A DNA stretch of 64,000 nucleotides from Drosophila persimilis (GCF_003286085.1 NW_020825288.1:17422001-17486000); one strand, 5' to 3'; shown: positions 1 to 12,205, numbered from the stretch's first letter. Numbers and translations: made by a program. Notes: a model not told the origin generated them from the sequence alone.

Positions 1-862
1 AGGATGCTTTCAAGGCGTACGATTATAGTTACATTTATTTATAATTACAATACTTGTGTGTATTCTTCGACTAGGTTAAGGATACATTCAGTATTACAAT
101 ATAAGCGATAGGCGCAGCTGTTGGGCAGGGCATACATGTATCAATACGAGTATGTCCATGCATACCACCCAGAGAAAAAAGTAGACCTGACATTCTAATA
201 TTTGAACATAGATTTCAAAAGTTTTTTCACTTACATTTTGTCATAAATATGAAAATATTTTATTTAAGTGTATTTCATATTTAAAATAAATACATGTCAA
301 AGTTAAATTAAACATTTTCATATTTAGGCTAAATATATTTTGAAGTGTTTTATATTTAGATTAAATGTGAGCCGTATTTAAAACATTTCTGTTTAAATCA
401 AAGCGAGTACGATTTGATTTCTCTATTTTTGTGGGTGTAATTTTCTCTGAGTGTATATATGTACGTGTATACAGTTCTCATCTGAATCTGAAACTGAAGC
501 TTCTTTTACATATATACATAAATACGTTCTGTTCTTCATATATCATCATACATCATTTATGATTGTTCCATCTCTCAGGGGTTCCTTTGGGGCTCAGGGG
601 GAGTGGGCAGATAATTAAGCTATCAGGTTGCATATTATTAATCAAACCTTTAACAAAGTCTACACATACTCTGTCTAGGCTTCCTATACACTATCATGGG
701 CCTAGGGACCCGTACATGGACATGGACTTTGAGTGCACGCCAAGGCCTTGGATACATAAATATAGTATGGGAGTAGTAAGGAGGCAACAACTATGCGCAG
801 TATATCTCGCAATACATAGATTAATGGGGTTCTGTTCTTCTTTATCTACAATTAATACGCGT
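1..862. other. Non-coding flank and 3' UTR side of the RUFY gene
   Basis: AT-rich sequence downstream of the minus-strand RUFY stop codon. I looked for a FYVE zinc-finger exon, which many RUFY proteins carry at the C-terminus, and found no cysteine-rich minus-strand frame with that pattern. The part next to 862 is presumably 3' UTR. Nothing else is recognisable. Confidence 0.5.
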
Positions 863-3800
863 CTAAGAGTCGCCCGCTGCGGCGTTTTCCACAATCCCGG
901 ACAATGCGTAGTCGCTGCGTGATCCATCGCCGCCGAAGTGTTGGGTTATATCTGCTGCCGCCTCGGCCAGCTCATCGTTGAGCGACTTGGCGGATGTGGG
1001 CGTCTTTGGGTCATTCCTTTGGGCTTCCTGTGGCTCTAGGGGCTCCAGGGGTTGGGTTCCAACAGCAGCTGCAGCACTCGATGGGGACTTGCGATACTTG
1101 TTGGGATCGAACGGCGGAAAGGCATCCATTTTGAGGTGCATCCGCTTCATGGGTGGCCCGGCGTCGTGTTTGTGCTTCTTGGTGAGGGCCTCGAACTTCT
1201 CCAGATTCTGCTGGCGTCTGGTGCTGGGCGAACGGTCCCCGGCGTTGGCTCCTCCTCCGAATACGCTTCCTCCTCCTCCTCCTCCTCCTGCTCCGTGCTG
1301 ATCGTTCAGCTTCGACTCGTACTTCTTTTCTAGCGATTGTAAAATGTTACCAATTTGTGAGGCTTTCGTTTGCAAGCGCGAGACCATCTCGCCCTTCTGT
1401 GTGAGTTCATCTTCACATTCCTGGTTAAATTGGTGGCAAAACGAGGGAGGAGTACATTTGACTTTGGATTTCTTTTCAGAATTGATAAGCTTAAACCGAT
1501 TCGATTGCAGGGATATGCTTGACTAAATCATAAATCAACTGAAACCAAAGAGAACCAAACAGAGAAAAACCAAAACTCTAGCGACCAGATGATGGGAGGA
1601 TGAATGTGGAAAGATGAGTGTTGTGTGGTGTGTCTCGGTTCTGTCTCGTGAAAATACTCACCTGTAGCTTGCGATACATCTCCAGGTTGATCTGCTTGAT
1701 GTCGTCCAGCTGGCGGCGCAGCGAGACTATCGTGTCCTGCTTCTCGTGTATGTCCTTCTCCAGCAGCTTCATTGCCATGTCCGACTCTGCCTTCAGAGAC
1801 ACCTGCAGCTTCAGCTCCTTCTCCAGCTCGCCGTTCTTGCGCCGCTCCTCAGACAGATCCGTGCTTACCCCTTCGGTCTTTTCCTTTTCGGAGCCACTGC
1901 CAGAGCTGTTGTCCGAGTCCTTCTGCTGCTGCTGCTGCGTTTGGCTGGACTGGCGCATGGCCTGGTTCTCGGCCTGCAGAGCCAGCAGACTGTTGCGTGC
2001 AATGGCCAGATCCTCCTTCATTAAAGCATTGGTGGTGGTCAGCGACTCGACCTTGGCCTGCAGATTGCCAACGGTGGCACTGTAAGAGGGGGAAGTTGAG
2101 AGGGGGTAGGGCTAAGGTTTGCGACTGCTGGGAACCCACTTTAGATGACGATTCAGCTCCTCGATGTAGTTCTTCTGGTCGAGCACGGCTATCATGTTGC
2201 CCTGTCCGGTGGCATCCAGCAGCGCAGGCGGAGCACTGTCGTCGGGGACATCGGGACTGCGTGAACTGGAGCGCAGGTACAGGGAGAAGTCGATGACGCC
2301 CTGCTGCGAGTCCAGGTCCTCCTCCTTCACGCACAGATTGCAGTCGATCACATTCAGTCCCACCAGAATGCCCATTATCACAACGATCTGACAGAGGAGA
2401 GGATAAGATTATCCTGAACAGGACTACGGATCTAGAGTGTGGATTTCACCTCGTCGCTCATCATCAGGGCATGCGGCTCGTAGTAGTCGTAGAGCGAGTC
2501 CTCGCGGTGCTCGATCAGCGCCTGGAGGTAGTCCGACAGCTTCTTCTGCATGAGGGCGATCCGCAGCCAGGCCCGTGCCCGTCCGATGTGCGTGCGAACA
2601 GTGGGAAGGTCCCGCACACTGGCCGTAATGTCCTGCGCCTCGGGGCAGTAGTGCTCGACGCTCTGCAGCAGGTCCCACAGCTCCTTCCTGGGTCCGAGCA
2701 GGCCCTTCTTTGGCCGCAGCCCATGGCCCAGCACGTGCTCGATCACGATGAAGAAGTGCTGCAGCGGCAGATGGTCCGAGTCCAGCATCCGACCATAGCG
2801 CAGCGACTGCTCCAGCAGCTCCTTGACGACCAGCTTGCAGATGTTCACCAAGTTACTCCGCTCGATCTCCGCGGTGTCGCGCGCTGCAAGAACAGGCAAA
2901 GGCCACAAGGCAAAGTGGATTCTGAGTCGTGGATTCTGAGGTGCAGCGAAGCAACGAGACTACGGATTAGGGATTTAGGACTATGGCTAAAGCTACAGCC
3001 AGCTAGTAGGCGTTTCGAAAGGGATTTGCGTCAAACTTTGACAACTGGAATGACAACTAGTAATGAACATTCATGTGCTGCTCGCGTTGGTGTTTTTCCT
3101 GACGCCGGGAGGTTGTCCCATGTACAGCATCGACCTCTCCACGCTGGAGGTGCCAAATGACTTCCAGGACGAGCTCACGCTCCAGTCCATGCTCAATTCG
3201 GAGCTGGAGCAGTCGCGGAACGACCTGAACGACAACCAGAGATCCGTCCCGGATGACCCTCCCGGCAGGCACAGAGGCAAAAGACCCCGAGTGGCACCCA
3301 GGGAGGAACTCCTGCCAGAGGTATCCCACAGGGCCGCCAACAACAATGCGAAAGAGCTCTTCCTCGGCACCAATCTGTTCGGCAGCAGCACGAGGAAGTG
3401 CTTCTCCGCGGAGGAGATCGCCCTGATAGCCGCCCGCAGGGACTTTGAGTCGCTGCTGCCCAAGTCCTTCCCCAGCAGCCTGCTCTGCGACAGCGTCGTC
3501 CAGATGCTGATGAAGTACTTCCACACGGTCAACCGGATCGTCAAGAGCAAGGCCAAGGACGAGGCGAGGATGGTGCTGCAGCGGGCCTACTACGATGCGC
3601 TGGGGGGATACCTGCGCTACTACCTGGTGCCGGTGGCCCAGATCTCCTTCTACGCCGGCCGCCTCAAGCTGAACACGACGGAGCGGCTGGTAAGCCTCTA
3701 CCAGCAGTGCCGGATCGTGCTGAACACCAACGGCAATGGCTGGCGGACGCCCATGGTGGACGTTCTCAGCCAGCTGAAGAGCGTTCGAATCAGACCCGTG

Positions 3801-6800
3801 AGTCTGCCCGCTGCCCCGAAGGAGGGGGACGATGACGCGCTCAGCTGTGCGCTGCTCGAGCAGAGCTCCGGCTGCAAGGAGGCGCAGAACGACCAGATGA
3901 TCGTCCCGCTGCCCCGCCTGGAGGCCGTCGATGGGCACGGGCACCTCACCCTCATTTACCTGCCGCTGAAGCAGCGACGCATCTACAACCTGCGCTCCCC
4001 ACAGTCGGCCTTCGTACTGGTGAAGTTCTTCCAGACGGTGACCCAATGCTACCGCTTCCAGGGCATGTGCCAGAGGACGTACAACAGGAAGCTGCGCAAC
4101 TGGATCCGCGAGAGCCTGCAGCTGCACTACAGGGACGAGGTCTTCTATCCCGGACTGGGCGGCGTCCTGCAGGTCTACGAGATGCTCAAGATCGAAGACC
4201 AGGGCAAAGCGAAACAGCCTGTAGGCGAGGGCGAGGGCGAGTGCGAGGAGGAGCAGTGTTTCAGAGGCTATCAGCAAACAACGGATGATGTCACGGACAC
4301 CGGAAGAGTGGCAGTCGCAGGAGCTGGGGCTGGGACAGGAGACAACTGCCGCAAGCAGAGTCGTTCCCCGAACACCAAAAAGCAGGAGGAAGATAAAGCG
4401 GAGAAACACTACAACAAGGATGGAGAAGAGTGCCGGGAGTGCGATGATGATCCCTCAGCCGCATTCGTGGCATGGTTGGCTCTGTTTCTGTTCCTGCTCT
4501 TGCTATTCCTTTTGCTGCTCATCTACTGCTGCATGAAGAAGGGTCGCAAGCCGCAGATCACCCCGAGGCCCAACCGCAAGAGAGTGCCGGCAGTGCAAGA
4601 TCCGAAAAGTACGAAAATAGCCGTCGACTCGAACCCCTCGATGCCCCGGAGAATGGCCATCCACGGATCCTACTACTCGTCGCCCATTGAGATCAGTCAA
4701 TCGGAAAAGTCCCCCCAAGGCAATGACAATGGTAAGATCCATAGATGCGATCCCTATCTATTCTCTTCCTTTGTTTTCTCTTCTTTTGGCAGACTTCCGA
4801 AGGTTCCTCGATGAGTCGCACACCTCCACCTCCTCGCTGGCCTGCCAGTTCAACAGAAAGTGCCTGCCCGTGAAGTTCTCCCGCAGCTCCCCGGACCAGT
4901 ACTACCCCAAGAAGAAGCGCCAGCCCACCACCAAATTGGCCAAGCAAAAGGTCGTTCAAGCGTTCCATCCCCTAGACACTGACGACTCCGAGCTGCAATC
5001 GGATACAGCTACCCCAGGTCCCTCGCCCAGAAGAAAACCTCCTCCTGCCGGCAAGGAGGAGGCACTGGATCAGGGAAGATACACAATGCCCACACTGGAG
5101 TCGTATCGAACCAATACCACAGAAACTGAGCGCACGGACAGGGCCCCGGAGAAGCAGAAGGTGGCCAGGCGGTGTGACAAGGAGCGATGTGAGGGCTTCA
5201 AGCAGACCGAAAAACATGAGAAGGAACCCGAGAAGCAGAAGCCGTCCAGGCGGTGTAGGGAGGACCGGTGTGAGAAGGAACCAACGGAGACCAAACGAAA
5301 GGAGAAACCTCCGGAGAAGAGCAAAAGAAAAGAAAAAAAGTTGGGTGAGATTTTCCCTATTTACGGAATACCAATTCCCACCGAATTACCCCCTTGTTAT
5401 CCCCCACAGAGACCGACACGGGCCAGGATGAGCGACGAAAGCCCAGCAAGAAGTCCGATCCGAAAGCAGAGCCCACGGAGAAACGGCTATCAGGAGGAGG
5501 CTATGATGTTAGGGGTGTAAGCGAATGGTCAGACTGAGATCGTGTGAGGATACTTCAAATTAATTGAAAAACCCCACAGCCACCGAAGGACTCGCCAGGA
5601 TGGGAGACGGTTTTTGAGGATTCAAGCATCGTAGAAGGAAGTTCCATCTGATTTTCAAATTTAGATTTTTTTGATTTTCGTTTCTGTTTTACGAATTAAA
5701 TTGAGTTGAGTTAACTATTCCTGTTGTGTGGGCCAATATTCGACGCAAAGCGTAGAAGTTTCCCATAAGCGAACGGATACATTCGTTTCGAATGACACTG
5801 AAACGGAACGGTAGTGATGCTTGGACGTGGGATATCAGAATGGGACGCTTTGCAACTCTTTTAACTTTAAATCATCGAAAGAATCAGAATCTATAGCTAT
5901 AAAGCGGTAGAAAAGGGTAAAGAACGATCCCAGCCATCTATTCGTTCGTCTAGTCTCCTGCAATATATTTCCCCATTAAACTATGTTGAGTGCAAGCAAA
6001 GGAAAGAAGGTGCAACATACTCGTAAGTGCAGAGTAACATGCCAAAATCAATATCAATCGAGAGCCAGAATCAGAACCAGAACCAGATAGATGGCTGATA
6101 TCTGAGACAACAAAAAAATGAGAAGAGAAAGCAACAAGCTACAAAGAATAAGGTTTAAGGTAAGGTATAAACTGGCAAACAGAAGATGCAACAGAAGAAG
6201 CAACAGAAAGAAGCAACCTACAGAGATGCGACCACTCTGCGAAGAGGCCCACATTCTTGTGCTGCGACTGCGTCTGGGAGTGCGACTGGGAGGCATTGAG
6301 TGCATTGGAGCCGACCATGTCGCACAGACGACGACCGATTAGATTTTCAAGTGCCATAATACCATTATCCTCGAGAGCCGCGGCAGCACTTCCGGCCGCT
6401 GACAATCCGGAGAAGCGTTTGCTGTTCCGCTTCCCAAACTGGGAGCCACTGCCACTGGCATGTGTCCCAGCAGTACCGTGGCCGGAGCTGGAGTTTCCAG
6501 TGTGTGGCTGGTTGGCGCCGACGCCTCCGCCTGCCTGCTGACCGCCGGCCACATCGATATCCTGCAGCTCCTTCAGGCACAGCCACTCGCCGTCCACGGA
6601 TACACGAAAGTTGCACAGGTAAATGGTGTCCTGCACGCCGTTGGCCAGCTCCTCGTTAGTGTGGTTGGCATGCGAGGCCTTGGGCAGGGCGATTGTCGTG
6701 CTGTTGCTGCTGTTGTTGCTCGGCTGAAGTGGTACAGCCTGTGCCGGCGGTTGCGGCTGCGGCTGTTGCTGCTGTGGTTGTGCCTCTTTCTGTGGCGCCT

Positions 6801-9800
6801 TCGACGACGACGACGACTGGGGATGCATTTGTGGGGGTGGATTCTGACCCTTTTGTGTTTTTGCAATTGGCTGTGCGGTTGTTGCCGCCCTTGCTGTGGC
6901 ACTTGCTGCCCCTGATGACGACTTGGCGGACTTGCCAACTTCGTGTTGTTTTTGTTGCTGTTGCTGCATACTCTGTGACGTTTTCTTGGCTCCTCCGCTC
7001 AGTCCCAGTCCTACCGATGACGTCGTTGTCGTTGGCGTTTTAACGACACTCCTCAAGGGCTTGGCGGACGTGCTGCTGGCACTCGACATGGCTGCCGTCG
7101 AGGATGACTTGAGACGACTTCCACTGGTCGCACTGGTGGCCACATTATTATTGTTGTTCTGGGACAATTTTGTCCTTTTCGTATCCTCGACGAGTCCGCG
7201 CATTTTTTTTTTATTCAGGCTTCGATTTAGGGCCTGCTGCATGGGTTCGTTCGCGTGGGTGTGAGTGTGTAGCCATAAAAATACATATACATATCGACAT
7301 TAGGAGAAGTTGCAACATCTCAAAGCTGCCAAACACATTTCCCCCCCGCACAGCACAGCCAGGCAGCACTCTTTTCTTCCTGCTGCTACTGCTTCCGGGG
7401 GAAAACGCTTGCAATTGTTTTTACCTTTTGTGTGATGTGTCTTTGCGGTGGAAACCACTGATCAAATGGCTTCTTTTATTAAATTAAACTCTGAACAATT
7501 GCAATTTTACGCCGTCACTTTAGATATACCGTTATGACAAAAGTGACGATAAAATATACCGTCCTACCCTCAGAGATATACCGAAACATACCGTCTCATT
7601 TTAAAAATATACTGTTAATATACTGACGAGTTCAAGTTCTATTATACATAATATTCTGTCGAATATTAGCTAATTTTATCCAATTAATGATTATATTTTC
7701 TACTTTACTGGTTTATTTTAAATACTTGCTTTTATTGCGTTTTGCGTAAAAAAAGGTTTTAGCGAAATAGGTCAAACAAAAAAGTTTTTTTGCGAAAAAG
7801 GACGAACGAGTAGAACGTAATAAAACGAACGAGTATCGTTCCAATTGCTCGATTTTGATATTCCGTCGAATAATGCTGACTAACTAAAACCCTTAGTTCC
7901 GCACACATAATTTTATGCCATTGATGAATACATTTTCTTCAAGATTGGCTAGTTTTTAGTCCTTGCTTTGTATTTTGACTAAGACAAGGTTTAAAAAAAA
8001 TAGTTCAACAAAAAACATTCCCAATGTGGCGTGTAAGCCGTAGTATAGGCCTTTGTATACCCTATTTCGAAAATTGAATATGAAAATCCTGTTTTTCAAA
8101 CTGTTTTTAAAACGTAATTAATAAAGATTTGTTATCAAATTGATATGTTTTAGACATGTGCATGCATATGATTATTATCTTGTATTTATATATATCCTTA
8201 TATGTACATATTCTTGGACAACGTAAAAAGACGATGAAGAAGAAATATCAAGAAATATCGTTGAAATAGGTTTAAAACAGGGACTATTTTGCTTTAATTG
8301 GATCCTGGGATGACAAACATAAAAAAAAATTACAAAAAAAAAACAGAAATAATCATTATTCAATAAACATCAAAAATAATAATTATAATAAGAATTATAC
8401 AATAAAAATCAAGAATAACAAATATAATAATAATTATTCAATAAAAATCAAGAATAACAATTATTAAATAAAAATCAAGAATAACAATTATAATAACAAT
8501 TATTCAATAAAAATCAAGAATAACAATTATAATAATAGTTATTCGATAAAAATCAAGAATAACAATTATAATAACAATTATTCCATAAAAATCAAGAATA
8601 ACAATTATAATAACAATTATTCAATAAAAATCAAGAATAACAATTATAATAATAGTTATTCGATAAAAATCAAGAATAACAATTATAATAACAGTTATTC
8701 TATAAAAATCAAGAATAACAATTATAATAATAATTATTCAATAAAAATCAAGAATAACAATTATAATAACAATTATTCAATAAAAATCAAGAATAACAAT
8801 TATAATAACAGTTATTCTATAAAAATCAAGAATAACAATTATTCAATAAAAATCAAGAATAACAATTATAATAATAGTTATTCGATAAAAATCAAGAATA
8901 ACAATTATAATAACAGTTATTCTATAAAAATCAAGAATAACAATTATAATAATAATTATTCAATAAAAATCAAGAATAACAATTATAATAACAATTATTC
9001 AATAAAAATCAAGAATAACAATTATAATAATAGTTATTCGATAAAAATCAAGAATAACAATTATAATAACAGTTATTCTATAAAAATCAAGAATAACAAT
9101 TATTCAATAAAAATCAAGAATAACAATTATAATAATAGTTATTCGATAAAAATCAAGAATAACAATTATAATAACAATTATTCAATAAAAATCAAGAATA
9201 ACAATTATAATAACAATTATTCAATAAAAATCAAGAATAACAATTATAATAATAGCTATTCGATAAAAATCAAGAATAACAATTATAATAACAGTTATTC
9301 TATAAAAATCAAGAATAACAATTATAATAATAATTATTCAATAAAAATCAAGAATAACAATTATAATAACAATTATTCAATAAAAATCAAGAATAACAAT
9401 TATAATAATAGTTATTCGATAAAAATCAAGAATAACAATTATAATAACAATTATTCAATAAAAATCAAGAATAACAATTATAATAACAATTATTCAATAA
9501 AAATCAAGAATAACAATTATAATAATAGTTATTCAATAAAAATCAATAATAACAATTATAATAATAGTTATTCGATAAAAATCAAGAATAACAATTATAA
9601 TAATAGTTATTCAATAAAAATCAAGAATAACAATTATAAAAATAGTTATTCGATAAAAATCAAGAATAACAATTATAATAACAATTATTTAATAAAAATC
9701 AAGAATAACAATTATAATAATAATTATTCAATAAAAATCAAGAATAACAATTATTCAATAAAAATCAAGAATAAGAATTATAATAATAGTTATTCGATAA

Positions 9801-12070
9801 AAATCAAGAATAACAATTATAATAACAATTATTCAATAAAAATCAGGAATAACAATTATAATAACAATTATTCAATAAAAATCAAGAATAACAATTATAA
9901 TAACAATTATTCAATAAAAATCAAGAATAACAATTATAATAACAATTATTCAATAAAAATCAAGAATAACAATTATAATAATAGTTATTCGATAAAAATC
10001 AAGAATAACAATTATAATAACAGTTATTCTATAAAAATCAAGAATAACAATTATAATAATAATTATTCAATAAAAATCAAGAATAACAATTATAATAACA
10101 ATTATTCAATAAAAATCAAGAATAACAATTATAATAATAGTTATTCGATAAAAATCAAGAATAACAATTATAATAACAGTTATTCTATAAAAATCAAGAA
10201 TAACAATTATTCAATAAAAATCAAGAATAAGAATTATAATAATAGTTATTCGATAAAAATCAAGAATAACAATTATAATAACAATTATTCAATAAAAATC
10301 AGGAATAACAATTATAATAACAATTATTCAATAAAAATCAAGAATAACAATTATAATAACAATTATTCAATAAAAATCAAGAATAACAATTATAATAACA
10401 ATTATTCAATAAAAATCAAGAATAACAATTATAATAATAGTTATTCGATAAAAATCAAGAATAACAATTATAATAACAGTTATTCTATAAAAATCAAGAA
10501 TAACAATTATAATAATAATTATTCAATAAAAATCAAGAATAACAATTATAATAACAATTATTCAATAAAAATCAAGAATAACAATTATAATAATAGTTAT
10601 TCGATAAAAATCAAGAATAACAATTATAATAACAGTTATTCTATAAAAATCAAGAATAACAATTATTCAATAAAAATCAAGAATAACAATTATAATAATA
10701 GTTATTCGATAAAAATCAAGAATAACAATTATAATAACAGTTATTCTATAAAAATCAAGAATAACAATTATAATAATAGTTATTCAATAAAAATCAATAA
10801 TAACAATTATTCAATAAAAATCAAGAATAACAATTATAATAATAGTTATTCGATAAAAATCAAGAATAACAATTATAATAACAGTTATTCTATAAAAATC
10901 AAGAATAACAATTATTCAATAAAAATCAAGAATAACAATTATAATAATAGTTATTCAATAAAAATCAATAATAACAATTATAATAATAGTTATTCGATAA
11001 AAATCAAGAATAACAATTATAATAATAGTTATTCAATAAAAATCAAGAATAACAATTATAATAATAGTTATTCGATAAAAATCAAGAATAACAATTATAA
11101 TAACAATTATTTAATAAAAATCAAGAATAACAATTATAATAATAATTATTCAATAAAAATCAAGAATAACAAGAAAAAGCCTTCTTTGGAGCCTGGGATG
11201 AAAAAGCTTTTCTCAATTCTATAACATCCATTTCCCCCAGGGTATGCACAGAAAAATTTTGCGTGAATTAGCATTGTCGTCAAACGGTTATTACCAATAA
11301 ATACTAGTTTTTGATCTTCCGTCAAATATTACTAGCTATGTATATATGTAGATTTCTCAGCTTTGCCCAGTTAAACACTTATTTTTCCGTTCAGTAACGC
11401 GCAGCGACCGCGCAGTGTGGAAGTTGGGACTAAATTGCTTTTGCCTTGGAGCCTGGGATAGCATTTTCTCAATTCTATAATATCCATTTCCCAGGGTATT
11501 AGCAACATGTATGGAATGGGACTCATTGTTGTGTACCGGTTATTGCCAAATATATCTTCCGTCGAATATTACAAGATATATAGATCTTTCAGTCCTGCCC
11601 ACTTAATTTTATCCCATTGACGAATAAATTTTCTACAATGGCCTTTTTAAATCGTATACAAGTACGAACTAACTTTATAATCTAAACTAAAACTTACCAC
11701 GCTTTGCTCTTTTCGAGATTATTTTGGATGGTGATGGAGAGGCTACCGCTTCAGTAGTATTGGCCGCAGGAGCAGTGGCTGGCGGAGTAGTTGGTGCTGT
11801 AGTCTCCCCAGAATAGGGAGTCGTGCCATCAATCACTTCAGAGGCAGCCGCCGCTGCCGCAGCGTTCGTAAACTGAGTCGAGATGTGGCTGAAGATCTGC
11901 GAGGATATACTCTCCGTTCGTCGAAAGGTGTTGCGCAGGCGATCAAATGAAGAGCTGGGCGCAGGCGCTGGTTCGGCTCCCGTTGGGGGCGGAGGCGTTG
12001 TTGGCGACGCAGTTGGCGAGGAGTCGTAGCTTCTATCATGGCGAACAACCAGCAAATCGTCCGTGCTCAT
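863..12070 (-). CDS. CG31064: RUFY-family RUN-domain protein, two alternative N-termini
   Basis: RUFY proteins are Rab/Rap effector adaptors on endosomes and in neuronal polarity. Shared coding exons on the minus strand are 2883-2450, 2387-2140, 2079-1662 and 1420-863. They encode a RUN domain (motifs [44 protein letters not shown]) and then coiled coil ([35 protein letters not shown]). Two first exons reach the RUN exon in the same phase: 12070-11698, giving about 676 residues, and 7242-6222, giving about 892. Each leaves one base that completes the first RUN codon, to Ala or Ser. The protein ends after a Gly-rich, low-complexity tail without a FYVE finger, like the short RUFY3 forms. Introns contain another gene and a minisatellite. 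The CG number is from memory; family assignment is firm, alternative promoters are inferred from phase. Confidence 0.85.
3063..5537 (+). CDS. Single-pass membrane protein of unknown function, nested in RUFY intron
   Basis: Not recognised. Three exons fit: 3063-4731, 4793-5344 and 5410-5537, with introns of 61 and 65 bp and consistent phases, for about 782 residues. Reading through the second intron would give a different, earlier stop at 5520, so splicing decides the C-terminus. The N-terminus looks like a signal peptide ([19 protein letters not shown]). A roughly 400-residue, presumably extracellular region has scattered Cys and an N-glycosylation-type NTT site. A Leu/Phe transmembrane segment ([20 protein letters not shown]) follows near residue 475, then KKGRK and a highly charged Lys/Glu/Arg tail with RRC repeats. 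Codons are GC-rich, unlike the surrounding intron. It lies antisense inside the RUFY intron 6221-2884, an arrangement often seen for tissue-restricted fly genes. Expression pattern is unknown. Confidence 0.75.
5538..6221. other. RUFY intron remainder after the nested gene
   Basis: AT-rich intronic sequence between the nested gene stop and the RUFY long-form donor. It presumably holds the 3' UTR of the nested gene. No other gene or repeat was recognised. Confidence 0.4.
6222..7242 (-). CDS. CG31064: Alternative first coding exon (long form) of the RUFY gene
   Basis: Open frame of 1021 nt starting at ATG 7242 and ending at a GTAGGT donor at 6221. It leaves one base (T), which joins the CG that begins the RUN exon at 2883 to make Ser. 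The product is basic then low-complexity, rich in Ser, Gln, Ala and Pro. It contains one conserved-looking segment ([20 protein letters not shown]) just before the RUN domain. Long homopolymeric Gln and Asn runs are typical of fly regulatory proteins. The exact start codon and any upstream non-coding exon are not resolved. Confidence 0.7.
7243..7539. other. Upstream region of the RUFY long-form exon
   Basis: Candidate promoter or 5' UTR of the exon that starts at 7242. Contains C-rich and CT-rich stretches around 7340-7400 but no core-promoter motif I would defend. Confidence 0.3.
7540..8344 (-). mobile_element. Dispersed AT-rich repeat, left flank of the minisatellite
   Basis: This stretch matches, in reverse orientation, the repeat around the arrow pseudogene. 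The segment beginning ATACCGTCTCATTT at about 7590 corresponds to the reverse complement of about 39110-39145. The segment GGTTTTAGCGAAATAGGTCAA at about 7757 corresponds to the complement near 38900. The segment starting ATACCCTATTTCG at about 8056 corresponds to the complement of 36361-36500, including TAAAACGTAATTAAT. Multiple diverged copies with no coding capacity suggest a non-autonomous element. A DINE-1/Helitron-like family is my inference because that class is common in flies and carries internal tandem repeats. Termini were not defined. Confidence 0.6.
8345..11171. repeat. 39-bp AT-rich minisatellite array, about 72 units
   Basis: About 2.8 kb of direct tandem repeats, unit 39 bp, built on the core ATAAAAATCAAGAATAACAA followed by a TTATAATAA spacer. 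Units differ at a few fixed positions (TTATTCAAT, TTATTCGAT, TTATTCTAT; TAACAA, TAATAG, TAACAG). Some units are shortened to 27 bp by loss of 12 bp. Edge units, especially at 8345-8420, are more diverged than central ones, as expected from unequal exchange. It lies inside the first intron of the short-form RUFY transcript. No open reading frame of note. Confidence 0.97.
11172..11690. mobile_element. Dispersed repeat, right flank of the minisatellite (two diverged copies)
   Basis: Two copies of the same module lie in tandem. Each begins with GGAGCCTGGGAT (about 11190 and 11450) and continues through TCTCAATTCTATAA, CCATTTCCC and AGGGTAT to CTTCCGTC and AATATTAC. The CCATTTCCCCAGGGTATT piece also occurs, complemented, near 36205-36225. 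The first copy carries a GC-rich short inverted repeat (GCGCAGCGACCGCGC, about 11399). Same family as 7540-8344. Boundaries approximate. Confidence 0.6.
11698..12070 (-). CDS. CG31064: Alternative first coding exon (short form) of the RUFY gene
   Basis: ATG at 12070 opens 124 codons plus one base up to a consensus GTAAGT donor at 11697. The leftover G joins the CG at the 2883 acceptor to give Ala, so the exon is in register with the RUN domain. The peptide is Pro/Ala/Thr-rich with a basic patch ([12 protein letters not shown]) and a basic end ([10 protein letters not shown]). It starts 317 bp from the divergent DNA polymerase alpha B-subunit ATG, so the two probably share a promoter. No other downstream exon fits it on this strand, but transcript evidence is needed to prove the join. 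Confidence 0.65.
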
Positions 12071-12205
12071 TTCACCCTCTTACATACACTGCACTGCACC
12101 ACTTTAAAAAGCACTTTTTTACAATTAACTAGCCGAAGGATCAGCTATACTTTTTTTAAATGCACTTAGTTCACGGGATAAACAACAAAACAATTACAAA
12201 TTGTA

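Noticed and set aside
1..862. FYVE exon for RUFY
   Set aside because: No cysteine-rich frame with a FYVE pattern on the minus strand in this stretch.
3057..4409. 450-residue minus-strand open frame
   Set aside because: Antisense shadow of the nested membrane-protein gene, lacks splice logic with RUFY.
5345..5520. Read-through C-terminus of the nested gene ending at 5520
   Set aside because: Good donor GTGAGA at 5345 and acceptor CCACAG at 5409 restore a Lys/Glu-rich frame consistent with the preceding tail, ending at 5537.
8345..11171. Possible CRISPR-like or regulatory repeat array
   Set aside because: Repeats are contiguous with no unique spacers and the genome is eukaryotic; it is a minisatellite.
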